A DNA stretch of 41,493 nt, taken from Novosphingobium profundi. Its GTDB lineage: Bacteria > Pseudomonadota > Alphaproteobacteria > Sphingomonadales > Sphingomonadaceae. Below, one piece after another: positions 15,776 to 24,460 of this stretch. How positions within the stretch are numbered: position 1 is the first letter of the stretch; each line of letters begins with the position of its first letter. Position numbers and translations under genes: made by a program. The stretch covers positions 1 through 41,493 of the forward strand of contig NZ_JABWCU010000030.1 in NCBI RefSeq assembly GCF_018491765.1. The letters run 5' to 3'. Below the pieces are notes generated by a model, which did no database searches, was not told where the DNA came from, and was given only the letters and a program-made list of their open reading frames with translations.

Positions 15776-16659
15776 TGAACGAGGGCGAAAAGGACCCCGG
15801 GCTCTACGACTTCGCACCCTACCGCGGGCGCACGCCGTTCAGCTGGCCGGGTGACAAGAAAGTGGCGGTGTGGATTTCACCGAACCTGGAATTTTACGAG
15901 ATCGACCCGCCGGCCAACCCGCACCGCAAGTCCTGGGCCAAGCCGCATCCCGACGTGGTCGGCCAGTCGCACCGCGATCACGCCAACCGCGTGAGCCACT
16001 GGCGCATGGCCGAAGTCATGTCCAAGCACGGCTTCCCAGGCTCGGTCAGCCTCTCGATCGCGCTGTGCCAGCACCACCCCAACGTGGTGGCCGATGCCAA
16101 TGAACGCGGCTGGGAGTTCTTCAGCCACGGCATTTACAACACCCGATATTCCTATGGGATGGACGAGGCGCAGGAGCGCGCGATCATCGAGGATTCGATC
16201 CGCACCGTGCGTGAGGCGACAGGGCAGACGATCCGCGGGTGGCTGGCGCCTGCCCTCACCCACACCCCGCGCACGCTCGATCTCATCGCCGAGTATGGCC
16301 TCGATTATACCTGCGACCTCTACCACGACGATCAGCCCCAGCGGGTGAAGACGAAATCGGGCGACCTGATTTCGATGCCTTACAGCCTCGAGGTCAACGA
16401 CCACTACGGCTTCTTCGTCTACAACATGAGCCCGCGCGAATACGCCGACACGCTGATCCGCCAGTACGAGCGCCTTGCCGCCGAACCTTCAGGCACGGTC
16501 ATGTGCATTCCGCTCCACTCGTACCTCATCGGCCAGCCCCACCGCATCGGTCCCTTCGAGGATGTGCTGAGGCACATTGCCGCCGATGACCGGGCGTGGA
16601 TCACGCGCTCGGGCGATATCGCCGATGCGTGGCGCGCCATTCACACGAAGGAGGCATGA
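15775..16659 (+). CDS. Polysaccharide-deacetylase-fold hydrolase 1 (PuuE allantoinase/cyclic imidase-like)
   Basis: A 294-residue NodB-fold protein. The catalytic DD of metal-dependent deacetylases (TFDDG) is replaced by WISPNLEFYEI, and the fold's histidines appear in FFSHGIYNTRYS (His118) and MCIPLHSYLIGQPHR. This pattern matches the metal-independent PuuE allantoinase and cyclic imide hydrolase branch rather than chitin or peptidoglycan deacetylases; it also lacks a signal peptide. It overlaps the amidase gene upstream and is followed two bases later by a paralogue. Hydrolysis of a cyclic amide or imide is inferred from family and context. Confidence 0.82.
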   Translation: MNEGEKDPGLYDFAPYRGRTPFSWPGDKKVAVWISPNLEFYEIDPPANPHRKSWAKPHPDVVGQSHRDHANRVSHWRMAEVMSKHGFPGSVSLSIALCQHHPNVVADANERGWEFFSHGIYNTRYSYGMDEAQERAIIEDSIRTVREATGQTIRGWLAPALTHTPRTLDLIAEYGLDYTCDLYHDDQPQRVKTKSGDLISMPYSLEVNDHYGFFVYNMSPREYADTLIRQYERLAAEPSGTVMCIPLHSYLIGQPHRIGPFEDVLRHIAADDRAWITRSGDIADAWRAIHTKEA

Positions 16660-16661
16660 CC

Positions 16662-17576
16662 ATGAGCCTCGATCCCAGCTATCTTGAATACCCCAACCGT
16701 CGCCTCGGCTACGACCACGACATGTTCCCCTACTCGGTCATGGAAGAGCGAAAGCCCCTCGCCTGGCCCGATGGCAAGACGGTCGCGACCTGGATGGTCG
16801 TGAGCCTTGAATGGTTCCCGATCACGCCTTCGGACAAGCCCTTCAAGGCGCCCGGGCACATGCAGACGGCCTATCCCGACTACCGCCACTACACCTCGCG
16901 CGAATACGGTACCCGCGTCGGCTTCTACCGCCTGCTCGATGCCTTCGCGAAGGCGGACGTCAAGGTCTCGGTCGCGACCAACGCCGCGATCGCGCAGCGC
17001 TACCCGCAGGTGATCCGCGACATCCTCGATGCCGGGCACGAGATCATCGCGCACTCCACCGACATGAACGGCACGATCGCCTCGAGCCTGCCGGTCGAGG
17101 AGGAGCGCAAGCTCATTACCGAGAGCATCGCCATCCTTTCGGACATCGCGGGCGTCAAACCGCGTGGCTGGCATTCGATCGCGCGTTCGCAGAGCTTCGC
17201 GACGATGGACCTGCTCAAGGACGCGGGCATCGAGTACTGCTGCGACTGGGTCAACGACGAGTTGCCCTACGTGTTCAACAATGGCCTGGTGAACATCCCG
17301 CTCAACCACGAGCTCTCGGATCGCCAGATCATCACCGTGCAGCAGCAGTCGGCCGACAGCTATGCGCAGCAAATGCTGGACGCCTACGACTGGCTGCACA
17401 CCGAGGCCCAGGCGCATGGCGGCCGCATGCTGCCCATGCACCTCACCCCGTACATCATCGGCCTGCCCTACCGGATGGATGCTTTCGAGCAGCTTCTGGC
17501 CGACCTCAAGGCCCGCGACGGCAACTGGTTTGCGCGCGGGTGCGACATTCTCGACTCTTTCAGGAGCCAAATGTGA
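16662..17576 (+). CDS. Polysaccharide-deacetylase-fold hydrolase 2 (PuuE/imidase-like)
   Basis: A 304-residue paralogue of the preceding gene, with VVSLEWFPITPSDKPFKAPG in place of the DD motif, then IIAHSTDMNGTIASSLP and LPMHLTPYIIGLPYRMDAF. The ATG at 16662 is preferred: AAGGAGG lies seven bases before it, whereas the in-frame ATG at 16656 is only one base from that site. The tandem pair could form a heteromer or act on successive ring systems. Its 3' end overlaps the GTG of the dehydrogenase gene. No signal peptide, so the protein is cytoplasmic. Confidence 0.82.
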   Translation: MSLDPSYLEYPNRRLGYDHDMFPYSVMEERKPLAWPDGKTVATWMVVSLEWFPITPSDKPFKAPGHMQTAYPDYRHYTSREYGTRVGFYRLLDAFAKADVKVSVATNAAIAQRYPQVIRDILDAGHEIIAHSTDMNGTIASSLPVEEERKLITESIAILSDIAGVKPRGWHSIARSQSFATMDLLKDAGIEYCCDWVNDELPYVFNNGLVNIPLNHELSDRQIITVQQQSADSYAQQMLDAYDWLHTEAQAHGGRMLPMHLTPYIIGLPYRMDAFEQLLADLKARDGNWFARGCDILDSFRSQM

Positions 17577-18586
17577 AAGCCTATACCATCGGAGCCCAGG
17601 AAGGGCTCAACTCTCTGACTTTGGGTGAACGCCCCGACCCCGTCGCTGGCCCTGGCGAAGCGGTGATCAAGGTGCGCTACGCCAGCCTCAACAACCGCGA
17701 CATCCAGGTCATCGAGGGCCGATACGGTGCCAAGAAGGCCGAAGATCGCATCCCGCTCGGCGAAGGCATGGGCGAGATCGTGGCCGTGGGTGAAGGCGTG
17801 AGCACGGTTGCCGTCGGCGATCGCGCGATCTGCGCGCATTTCCTCTCGTGGGTCGACGGTCCCTTCGAACTGGCCTACTTCGGCAAGGACCTCGGCACCC
17901 TGACCGACGGATGGGGCGCGCAGTACCTCAAGGTTCCGGCAAGTGCCGTGATCAAGGTGCCTGATAACGTGACCGACGAAGCCGCCGCCGCGCTTGCCGC
18001 CGCGACGGTCACCGCCTGGCACGCGCTGGTCGTGGTTGGCCAGGTCAAGGCAGGCGATCTCGTGCTGGCGCTCGGCACCGGCGGCGTCTCGATGGCCGCG
18101 CTTCAGATCGCCAAGGCCAACGGCGCATTCGTCGCAATCACCTCCTCAAGTGACGAGAAGCTCGAAGAAGCGCGCAAGATGGGGGCGGACTACACCGTCA
18201 ACTACCGCACGCACCCCGACTGGGCGTCCGAACTGACCCGTCAGACCGGTGGCCGCGGGGCCGACATCATCGCCGAGACCGGCGGCCAGCACACCCTGCC
18301 CCAGTCGATCAACGCGGCGGCCGTCAACGCACGCGTGGTCCTGATCGGCGTGGGTTCGGCCGAAGGACCGCTGCCCAACTACGGCGGCATCATCGGCAAG
18401 AACCTGGTGATCAAGGGCATCGCCTCGGGCAGCCGCGCGATGCTGGTCGACCTGCTGCGCGCGATGGTCGCCAACGATTTCGCGCCGGTGATCGACAAGG
18501 TCTTCCCTTTCGCGGAAATGCCTGCCGCGCTCGAATACCTCAAGTCGGGCGGCCACCAGGGCAAGGTTCTCGTCCGCGTCGACTGA
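17573..18586 (+). CDS. MDR-family NAD(P)-dependent alcohol dehydrogenase/reductase
   Basis: A 337-residue medium-chain dehydrogenase. N-terminal GroES-like domain: KVRYASLNNRDIQVIEGRYG and LGEGMGEIVAVGEGV. Rossmann domain: VLALGTGGVSMAALQIAKANG, then GRGADIIAETGG. The usual catalytic-zinc Cys and the structural-zinc cysteines are not at their expected places, so it may be a zinc-free quinone-oxidoreductase-like reductase. The GTG start overlaps the upstream TGA and has GGAG at six-base spacing. It closes the amidase-imidase unit and may reduce or oxidise a side-chain carbonyl of the substrate; the actual substrate is unknown. Confidence 0.87.
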   Translation: MKAYTIGAQEGLNSLTLGERPDPVAGPGEAVIKVRYASLNNRDIQVIEGRYGAKKAEDRIPLGEGMGEIVAVGEGVSTVAVGDRAICAHFLSWVDGPFELAYFGKDLGTLTDGWGAQYLKVPASAVIKVPDNVTDEAAAALAAATVTAWHALVVVGQVKAGDLVLALGTGGVSMAALQIAKANGAFVAITSSSDEKLEEARKMGADYTVNYRTHPDWASELTRQTGGRGADIIAETGGQHTLPQSINAAAVNARVVLIGVGSAEGPLPNYGGIIGKNLVIKGIASGSRAMLVDLLRAMVANDFAPVIDKVFPFAEMPAALEYLKSGGHQGKVLVRVD

Positions 18587-18616
18587 CCCGAACGCAACGC
18601 TACCGCCGGGTTCCGG

Positions 18617-18633
18617 GCACCCTCAGAGGGTGC
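18617..18633. terminator. Hairpin spanning the regulator's stop codon, possible bidirectional terminator
   Basis: GCACCC (18617-18622) pairs with GGGTGC (18628-18633) around a five-base loop that contains the TGA of the minus-strand regulator gene. It also lies about 30 bases after the convergent plus-strand dehydrogenase. There is no T-run on either strand, so its efficiency is unknown. Confidence 0.4.
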
Positions 18634-19360
18634 TCGGGCCCTGCAGGTCCATACGAATGTGGAAGCGATCCGCCCGGTAGTGGGCGTAAGTCAGCAAAAA
18701 CGGGCGTTCGTTTTCGTCGTACGAAACGCGCGTGATACGCAGTATAGGCGAATTGAGTTCGACGTTCATCGATTCCAGCATTTCGCCGAAGGCGAGCACC
18801 GCGTTGATTGTCTGTTCCGCGTGCTGGAGACGGTAGCCCACCCCTTCCAGGATTTTCAGGATCGGTTGCTCGGCCAGACTCTCGGGCGTGATGTAGGGCT
18901 CGAGTTCGATCGGGACGTAACTCACGATCCACCCGATCACGACCCCTTCCATTTCGCGCAGACGTACCGAGCGGATGACCGGCGTGCCGGTCTCGATCTG
19001 AAGGCTCGTCGCCGCGCGGGCGGGGGCGGGTACCTTCGATACCTCCAGCACTTTCACGTCTGTGCCCTCGCCGAAGGCGAGAAGGGAATCGTAGGCCTGG
19101 TCGATGTTCGCCTCGATCGGCTTGGCTGGGGACTTGAAGATCACCCGGGTACCGACGCGGCGCTTGCGCTCGACGTAATGCTGTTCGGCAAGGTCGTTGA
19201 GCACCCGGCGCGCCGTGATGCGCGAGACGTCGTAGGCCTCGGCCAGCTCCTGTTCGGTGGGCATCGCGCTGCCGAACGGCCTTTGCCCCGACAGGATCTC
19301 GTCTCGAAGAAAAAGGTAAATCTGGTGGTAGAGCGGTACCGCTCCTTCGCGATCGAGCAC
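18623..19360 (-). CDS. GntR-family transcriptional regulator, HutC subfamily (UTRA domain)
   Basis: A 245-residue DNA-binding regulator: winged helix-turn-helix at about residues 8-72 (SAMPTEQELAEAYDVSRITA, then VLNDLAEQHYVERKRRVGTRV) and a UTRA ligand-binding domain at about 85-240. UTRA regulators usually repress catabolic genes until a substrate-derived ligand binds. The frame is open far upstream without an ATG; the GTG at 19360 is chosen because AGGGGA precedes it and the protein then begins MLDREGAVPLYHQIYLFLRD as in the family. It is the only regulator in the catabolic region seen here, so it probably governs the neighbouring units. It follows the 242-residue protein gene on the same strand. 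Confidence 0.88.
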   Translation of the reverse strand: MLDREGAVPLYHQIYLFLRDEILSGQRPFGSAMPTEQELAEAYDVSRITARRVLNDLAEQHYVERKRRVGTRVIFKSPAKPIEANIDQAYDSLLAFGEGTDVKVLEVSKVPAPARAATSLQIETGTPVIRSVRLREMEGVVIGWIVSYVPIELEPYITPESLAEQPILKILEGVGYRLQHAEQTINAVLAFGEMLESMNVELNSPILRITRVSYDENERPFLLTYAHYRADRFHIRMDLQGPSTL

Positions 19361-19514
19361 GATCTGTCTTGTCCCCTGTAAGAGCGCCGCAAGCTCCTGA
19401 TGTCGAAGGGCCGTTGCGGTGCAAACCGGCAACTTCGGGTTCCCCAGTAACTTAGTCAAGCGCTTCCGGGGCACGGGTGGACCATTCGCCGTGCACCGGA
19501 AACGCCTAAGGGTA

Positions 19515-20243
19515 TCAGCGCTCGAGTTCGACGAGCTCGTACCAGGTCTGCATGTAGCCGCCCACGCCGCCCTGGACGAAGATGGCATCGTCGTCCGCCG
19601 TCACCCACATTTCGTAGGGAGGATGGGCATGGCCGCTCACGCCCACCATGCCCGCGTCGGGATCGGTGAACTCGAACTTGCGGCAATGGAAGGTGCCCGC
19701 GCCGACCGTCACGGTCTCCTCGCCGACATAACCCAGGTACAGGTTCGATTCCGCGATGATCGGCGGCGTCGCCCCGCGGTGGTCGGGCGAAGGCAGGAAG
19801 CAGCGGAACTTGCGGTTGTGCGCGCCCAGCGAGACGTCGATCTTGCGGGTGATGTAAGCGTCCGCGACAATGGGATGCGTGCCGAAGCCGTCGAAAGGCC
19901 CATTGATCGGCATGGTCTGCGAGATGCGGCCGATCGAGGGGCCATAGCTCTCGCACTCGACGGTGTCCTCTCCGATGATGAAGAGGCCCGCGCCCATGAA
20001 TTCATCTCCGACCGTCAGGCGCACCATGCAATCCATCGGACGGTCGTTCTCGTCGAGGCTGTAGACGATGTCGCGCATGACGGTGGGATCGGGCTCGTCA
20101 ATTTCGCAGTGCGCGCGCAGGGTCTTCTTGCCGTCGCTGTGGTGGGTCCACATGAAGGTCTCGCGGCCGCGCTCCTCACCCACGCGCCCTTCCTTGCGCG
20201 AGGTATACTGGATCTTGCCGCTGATGGTACGATGCTTCTGCAA
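19515..20243 (-). CDS. Conserved protein of unknown function, DUF3108-like C-terminal half
   Basis: A 242-residue soluble protein without signal peptide or membrane segment. The segment GAGTFHCRKFEFTD followed later by YEMWVTADDDAIFVQGG resembles the beta-rich DUF3108 pattern; I do not recognise the N-terminal half (RAHCEIDEPD, YSLDENDRPMDCMVRL). The start is a TTG with GGGAG seven bases upstream; the next candidate ATG is well inside the protein. It lies 45 bases downstream of the membrane protein gene and is read with it. A lipocalin-like binding protein for a hydrophobic intermediate is a guess from the fold resemblance. Confidence 0.7.
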   Translation of the reverse strand: MQKHRTISGKIQYTSRKEGRVGEERGRETFMWTHHSDGKKTLRAHCEIDEPDPTVMRDIVYSLDENDRPMDCMVRLTVGDEFMGAGLFIIGEDTVECESYGPSIGRISQTMPINGPFDGFGTHPIVADAYITRKIDVSLGAHNRKFRCFLPSPDHRGATPPIIAESNLYLGYVGEETVTVGAGTFHCRKFEFTDPDAGMVGVSGHAHPPYEMWVTADDDAIFVQGGVGGYMQTWYELVELER

Positions 20244-20288
20244 GGTTACGCTCCCTGTTGAATTGGAAAATGAAGGTTGGGCCGGTGG

Positions 20289-20951
20289 TCAGACCGGCGT
20301 TGCAAGGCCGAGGAACGAGGCGATCAGCACCGCCACCCACAAGGTCATGACGGTGGGGGTGGTGATCCCGATCACCTCCTTGATGATCCGGTCGCCTTCG
20401 GGCGTGGCCCCGTTCTGCTTGAGAGCGATGATCGCCGGGAACAGCGGCACCAGCTGGCGCCGCACAAGCAGGCCGATCGAGATGCAGAAAGCGAGGATCA
20501 GCAGCTTGAGCGCGATGAACAGCGGCAGCGAAAGCGCGCCGAGAAGACCGGCGATGCCGCTTGCGAGCAGACCGGCGAGCACCACGTAACGGATCGCGAT
20601 GTCGACCTGCTTGTAGGTCTTGCCGGCCGGTCCGTGCTTGAGGTGGACGGTCCAGGCAAGCGCCAACCAGACGAGGCCCGCCACCCAGGCCGCGACGATC
20701 GCGATGCTCGGCAGCGCCAGCCAGCCCTTTGCCACGGCCAGCGTGAAGCCGGTCGGGAAGGCAAGGATCAGAGTGGTGCGCGGGGCCATGTCGATGTTGT
20801 TGAGGATGGTGAGCGCCATCATGCGTTCGGGCACCGAGCGCTTGGGATCGATCAGGAAGCGCGCGCTGTAGAACGCGCCAAGGTCGCCGCCGAGCCAGTA
20901 GATCGGGATAAGGACGTGGAGCAGCGTGAGAAAGGCAATGCCGTATTCCAT
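20289..20951 (-). CDS. Six-helix membrane protein 1, YWLGG family
   Basis: A 220-residue integral membrane protein with six predicted hydrophobic helices, at roughly 4-24, 55-76, 80-102, 120-142, 146-168 and 195-219. The first helix carries HVLIPIYWLGGDLGAF; the His plus YWLGG(D/E)xG pattern recurs in the protein at 34613-35290, so they are paralogues. Arrangement and length recall CopD/DUF2269-like helical membrane proteins that may bind haem, but I cannot assign the family. The ATG follows GGGGGAG and lies two bases before the VOC gene's stop region. It could be a quinone or haem-linked electron acceptor for the flavoenzymes nearby (inference). Confidence 0.72.
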   Translation of the reverse strand: MEYGIAFLTLLHVLIPIYWLGGDLGAFYSARFLIDPKRSVPERMMALTILNNIDMAPRTTLILAFPTGFTLAVAKGWLALPSIAIVAAWVAGLVWLALAWTVHLKHGPAGKTYKQVDIAIRYVVLAGLLASGIAGLLGALSLPLFIALKLLILAFCISIGLLVRRQLVPLFPAIIALKQNGATPEGDRIIKEVIGITTPTVMTLWVAVLIASFLGLATPV

Positions 20952-20953
20952 GA

Positions 20954-21844
20954 TCAGTACTCTCCCCCTTCGATGACTTCGAGCAGCGCGCCTTCGGGCG
21001 TCAGCAGCACGCCGGTGCGCTTGCCGGCGTAGAGCGCACCTTCACGCACGACCGGCTCGCTTGCCCAATGGCCTTCGAGGCGGGCGAAATCGGGGTGCAG
21101 CATGGTGGTTACCGCCACGCCCGGCGGCAGCGCGCCCGGATGGCGTCCCCGCACGGTTGCTTCGGCCGGGTACTGGTCGATTTCGAGGAAGGTCTGGCCA
21201 AAGCCCTTGGCGGTGACGATGTCCGTCTTCGTCTCGGGATCGAGGTCGAAGGCGAGGTTGATCATCGAATAGCGGATTGCCACCGGATCGATGACCGGCA
21301 GGCCGAGCACCTCCTTCACCCACTGAACGCTGGCCGGCAGGTCGTGGCTGGCCAGAACCATGATGAAGGGGCGATCGATGAGCGAGCGGGGCTGGGGAAG
21401 GCCGGTGCCCTCACCGGGCTGCAGGATCTGCGTCAGGTAGACGATTTCCTGGTCATCGCCCTTGACCTGCATGGGCTTGACTGTCGCGAAGCCGTCGAGG
21501 TCCTTGGGCGGCCCGACGATCTCGAAGGGGCTTTCCTCCATCCGCGCGTTCACCGCCATGACGTCGCTGACGCAGATTTCCGTCGCGGCCCAGCCGTAAG
21601 TGCGGATCGGGGCATAGGATGCCACCGGATCGCCTTCGACGAAGCGCAGGAACACGGCTTCACCCGAGGCCGGCTGGAGTATCGCGTAAGGGCGCCCGGC
21701 CGAGGCCGGAGCCTGCCAGGCGGCCGCCAGGTCCTCGGGAAGCGAGCCTTGCTCGACAACCGCGTAGTCCATCCATTCGCTGTAGCGTTGGCTCGAGGCG
21801 GCCACGTCGGCCACGACGAGTGTCGCACACTTGAGTAGGGTCAT
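20954..21844 (-). CDS. VOC (glyoxalase/extradiol dioxygenase fold) protein
   Basis: A 296-residue protein with two betaalphabetabetabeta halves: an N-terminal module (ATLVVADVAASSQRYSEWMD) and a second (PFIMVLASHDLPASVQWVKEVLGL). The metal-ligand pattern of classic glyoxalases or extradiol dioxygenases is incomplete, as His is not where expected in the first strand, so it may be an isomerase, epimerase or binding member. AGGA lies seven bases before the ATG. It sits between the MmgE/PrpD gene and the membrane protein on one leftward transcript. Specific reaction unknown. Confidence 0.78.
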   Translation of the reverse strand: MTLLKCATLVVADVAASSQRYSEWMDYAVVEQGSLPEDLAAAWQAPASAGRPYAILQPASGEAVFLRFVEGDPVASYAPIRTYGWAATEICVSDVMAVNARMEESPFEIVGPPKDLDGFATVKPMQVKGDDQEIVYLTQILQPGEGTGLPQPRSLIDRPFIMVLASHDLPASVQWVKEVLGLPVIDPVAIRYSMINLAFDLDPETKTDIVTAKGFGQTFLEIDQYPAEATVRGRHPGALPPGVAVTTMLHPDFARLEGHWASEPVVREGALYAGKRTGVLLTPEGALLEVIEGGEY

Positions 21845-21880
21845 TGCAATTCCTGCTTGTTCGATTGAATTCGTGCGGCT

Positions 21881-23263
21881 TCAGCCCATCACGCCGGTCG
21901 TGCGCAGCGCCGCGATCGCATCGGGAGCCTGTGCGAAGCTGGCGATGGCTTCGACAAGCGCTGTGTGCCGGTCGCCAAGTCCGGCGAAGGCGAGGCAGCC
22001 TTGCGCCTTTTCCAGGTGCTGTTCGCGCGAGAGCGGCCATTGCGGCGAGCCGAACTGGACGCTGACATCCTGCACCAGCGTATCGCCCTCCACCGTACGG
22101 GCGATGGCGCGCGCGGGCGCGAACGCGGCGAGATCGGGGTTGTCGTTGGCAATCACGGTAATCCTGCCTGCCAAAGCGTGGACTGCCGGATCGTCGAGCG
22201 AGGCGCGCTGGAAATCGCCCAGCGAAACCTTGCCGCGCAGCAAAGTCACCGCTGCGAGGTATTGCATGCAAAGCCGCGCATAGCCGGGCTCCATGCCGAC
22301 CTTCGCGGGTCGTCCGACCAGCCGGTGGATGAGCGGCGGAGCGTGGTATTCGAAGCTCTCGAGCTTTTCGGCCGTGAGCCCCTGCCTGGCCATGAGGTCC
22401 TGCATGGCGACGATGCCGCCGTGTCCGGCGCGCCCGGAGGGAAAGGGCTTCCAGCTCACTTCGGTGACCCGGTGCCCCTGCCCCAGCTTTGCCAGCGCCG
22501 CCGAAAGTTCCTCGCGCTTTTCCATCAGCGCGAAATAGCCGAAGGGCCCGTCGATGGGATGGGCCACGCCCGGCATCCCGCCGCGTGCAAGGTCGATCGC
22601 AACCAGAGCGTTGCGGGCTGCATTGGCGACTTGCACCGGTAGCGCGGGCTTGCCTTCGACGTGGGCCTGCATCGTGCCCGAAACGAGCGCGAGCGCATGT
22701 CCGAAGGCGTCGAGTGCCACCTCGCGCGGCATCCGGCGCAGCCGGGCGATGCCTGCAACACACCCGAAGATGCCCGCCGTCGCAGGGCGGAAGAACGTCA
22801 GAGCATCGGGAGCGGCGATGCCAAGCGTGACCGAGACGTCGACTGCAGCGACGATCGCGGCGAGAAAGTCCTCGCCCGACACCGGCTCGCCGCGTTCGGC
22901 CTCCGCCAGAAGCGCGGCCAGCGCCGTTGCCATCGGGTGGAGCACGGCGGGTTCATGAACGCAGTCGTATTCCTGCCCGTGGATCTGGAAGCCGTTGACG
23001 AAGGCCGCCGAGGCGGCCGGAAGGCGCACGCCGGGACGACCGAGTACCGAGGCGGTATCGCCCTGCCCCCACCCTTGCGCCATCGCGAGCACCGCGTCGG
23101 CGTGCGCGGCGTTGCGTCCGGCGACGCCCACGGCAAGGCTGTCGTGAAGGAAAGTTGCCGCGCGTTCCTGCGCGTCCGCAGCGAGCGAACTCCATTCGAG
23201 CGACAGCGCGTGGTCGATCAGTACGTGCGCAGGATTGGCTGTGGTCGTCGTCCCGGCGCTCAT
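21881..23263 (-). CDS. MmgE/PrpD family protein (2-methylcitrate dehydratase-like)
   Basis: A 460-residue member of the MmgE/PrpD family, whose known members include 2-methylcitrate dehydratase, cis-aconitate decarboxylase and iminodisuccinate epimerase. Family segments: LHDSLAVGVAGRN, YDCVHEPAVLHPMATALAALLA, HPIDGPFGYFALM and WKPFPSGRAGHGGIVAMQDL. The ATG at 23263 is chosen because it lies one base after the SDR stop with GAGGAG upstream; an ATG seven codons earlier is inside the SDR gene. Dehydration, decarboxylation or isomerisation of a branched di- or tricarboxylate would fit the LeuCD and lyase genes of the divergent operon. Confidence 0.87.
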   Translation of the reverse strand: MSAGTTTTANPAHVLIDHALSLEWSSLAADAQERAATFLHDSLAVGVAGRNAAHADAVLAMAQGWGQGDTASVLGRPGVRLPAASAAFVNGFQIHGQEYDCVHEPAVLHPMATALAALLAEAERGEPVSGEDFLAAIVAAVDVSVTLGIAAPDALTFFRPATAGIFGCVAGIARLRRMPREVALDAFGHALALVSGTMQAHVEGKPALPVQVANAARNALVAIDLARGGMPGVAHPIDGPFGYFALMEKREELSAALAKLGQGHRVTEVSWKPFPSGRAGHGGIVAMQDLMARQGLTAEKLESFEYHAPPLIHRLVGRPAKVGMEPGYARLCMQYLAAVTLLRGKVSLGDFQRASLDDPAVHALAGRITVIANDNPDLAAFAPARAIARTVEGDTLVQDVSVQFGSPQWPLSREQHLEKAQGCLAFAGLGDRHTALVEAIASFAQAPDAIAALRTTGVMG

Positions 23264-23264
23264 C

Positions 23265-24086
23265 TCAGTGCGGCTCCTCGCCACCCGAGACGTTCATGCT
23301 CTCGCCGGTGATGTAGATGGCTTCGTCCGAGCACAGGAACGCGATCGCGGAGGCGGTGTCCTGCGGCAGGCCGGGGCGGCCCATCGGGATGCGCGCCGCC
23401 ATGCGCTTGAGGTATTCCTCGACGCTGATCCCCTGAACCTCGGCGAAATGCTCGTTCTGCCACTTGCCAAGACCGGTGGTGACGTGGTTCGGACAGACGT
23501 TGTTGACGGTAATGCCTTCGGGCCCGAGCTCGATCGAGGCCGAGCGCACGAGGCCGACCAGCGCGTGCTTGGACGAGGTATAGGCCTGGGCGTGCATGAA
23601 GCCCGACTTGGCGGCCTGGCTGGCGACGTTGATGATGCGCCCGCCCTTGCCGGCCGCGATCATGCGCTTGGCGGCAGCCTGGAGACCGTACCATGCGCCG
23701 TTGAGGTTGACGTCGATCACCGCGCGCCAGTCATCGACCGAAACGTCGACCAGCGGCTTCATGATGTAGCCGATCCCGGCGTTGTTGACCCAGATGTCGA
23801 GCGAACCGTGGGTTGCGACCGCATGGTCGGCAAGCGCTTCGACTTGCACGGGGTCGCGCACGTCGCAGGGGAACGTCGAGGCCTCGGAGGGAAGCGAATC
23901 GGCGATGCGCTTCATTTCGTCGGTGCTGCCGATCATCGTGTCGGGCGTCGCGGCATCGCGCGAGGCGCCAATGTCGGAGATGACGACGGTGGCGCCCTCC
24001 TCCGACAGGCGACGCGCGATCGCTTCGCCAAGGCCGCCCTCGCGACCCGAACCTGTAACGACGGCGACCTTGCCTGCAAACCTCAC
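23265..24086 (-). CDS. Short-chain dehydrogenase/reductase
   Basis: A 273-residue SDR. Cofactor motif at the N-terminus: VVTGSGREGGLGEAIA; NNAG at 101-104; active-site Ser156 (NVASQAAK) and YxxxK Tyr169-Lys173 (AYTSSKHA). The residue before the second strand (ISDIG) suggests NAD preference. The GTG at 24086 overlaps the upstream TGA (GTGA); the frame stays open further upstream but only as an overlap with the REDY-like gene. Probable role: oxidation of a secondary alcohol or a 3-hydroxyacyl intermediate in the same pathway. Confidence 0.9.
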   Translation of the reverse strand: MRFAGKVAVVTGSGREGGLGEAIARRLSEEGATVVISDIGASRDAATPDTMIGSTDEMKRIADSLPSEASTFPCDVRDPVQVEALADHAVATHGSLDIWVNNAGIGYIMKPLVDVSVDDWRAVIDVNLNGAWYGLQAAAKRMIAAGKGGRIINVASQAAKSGFMHAQAYTSSKHALVGLVRSASIELGPEGITVNNVCPNHVTTGLGKWQNEHFAEVQGISVEEYLKRMAARIPMGRPGLPQDTASAIAFLCSDEAIYITGESMNVSGGEEPH

Positions 24087-24391
24087 GCCGAAAGCTCCTC
24101 GGTGGTGATGAAGGTCACTTCGACCATGTCGTTGAACTTGGCGGCGATCTCGCCCATCGCGGCGGTCGCAACGTCCGCGCCGAACTGGTCCATGTCGGCG
24201 ACGTCGAGCACTTCGATGTATTCGAACGGCGCCTTGCCCTCGCTGCCCAGGAGGCCGGTCGCGCGGAACACGCGGAAGCTCTCGATCGACTTCAGGCCGT
24301 TCACGGTCGGCAGGTCGGTGCTCTTCGCCCAGGCCTCGTATTCCTCGACCGAGACACCCGGCTTGAGGTTGAAAGTGGCGAAAATCATCAT
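24083..24391 (-). CDS. REDY-like (HapK-type) small protein
   Basis: A 102-residue protein, MMIFATFNLKPGVSVEEYEA then WAKSTDLPTVNGLKSIESF and YIEVLDVADMDQFGADVATA. It matches the pattern of the REDY-like HapK family, ferredoxin-fold dimeric proteins first noted in prodigiosin clusters and also found in aromatic catabolism. AGGGGA lies about six bases before the first ATG; a second ATG follows at once. It is the first gene of the leftward operon, starting 102 bases from the divergent methyltransferase gene. Role unknown; some relatives act as isomerases or dehydratases of polar metabolites. Confidence 0.78.
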   Translation of the reverse strand: MMIFATFNLKPGVSVEEYEAWAKSTDLPTVNGLKSIESFRVFRATGLLGSEGKAPFEYIEVLDVADMDQFGADVATAAMGEIAAKFNDMVEVTFITTEELSA

Positions 24392-24460
24392 CCGGTTTCC
24401 CCTTGGTTATCGTCTGGCGATGCAATTCGGCATCGGCTCTTGCGTCTCTTGTAACGGCAA

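Noticed and set aside
14144..15817. A 557-codon minus-strand open frame across the divergent 14.8-15.1 kb gap
   Set aside because: It is antisense to the amidase, crosses a promoter region and joins unrelated frames of the DUF1330 and FGE-like genes. It is a chance open frame.
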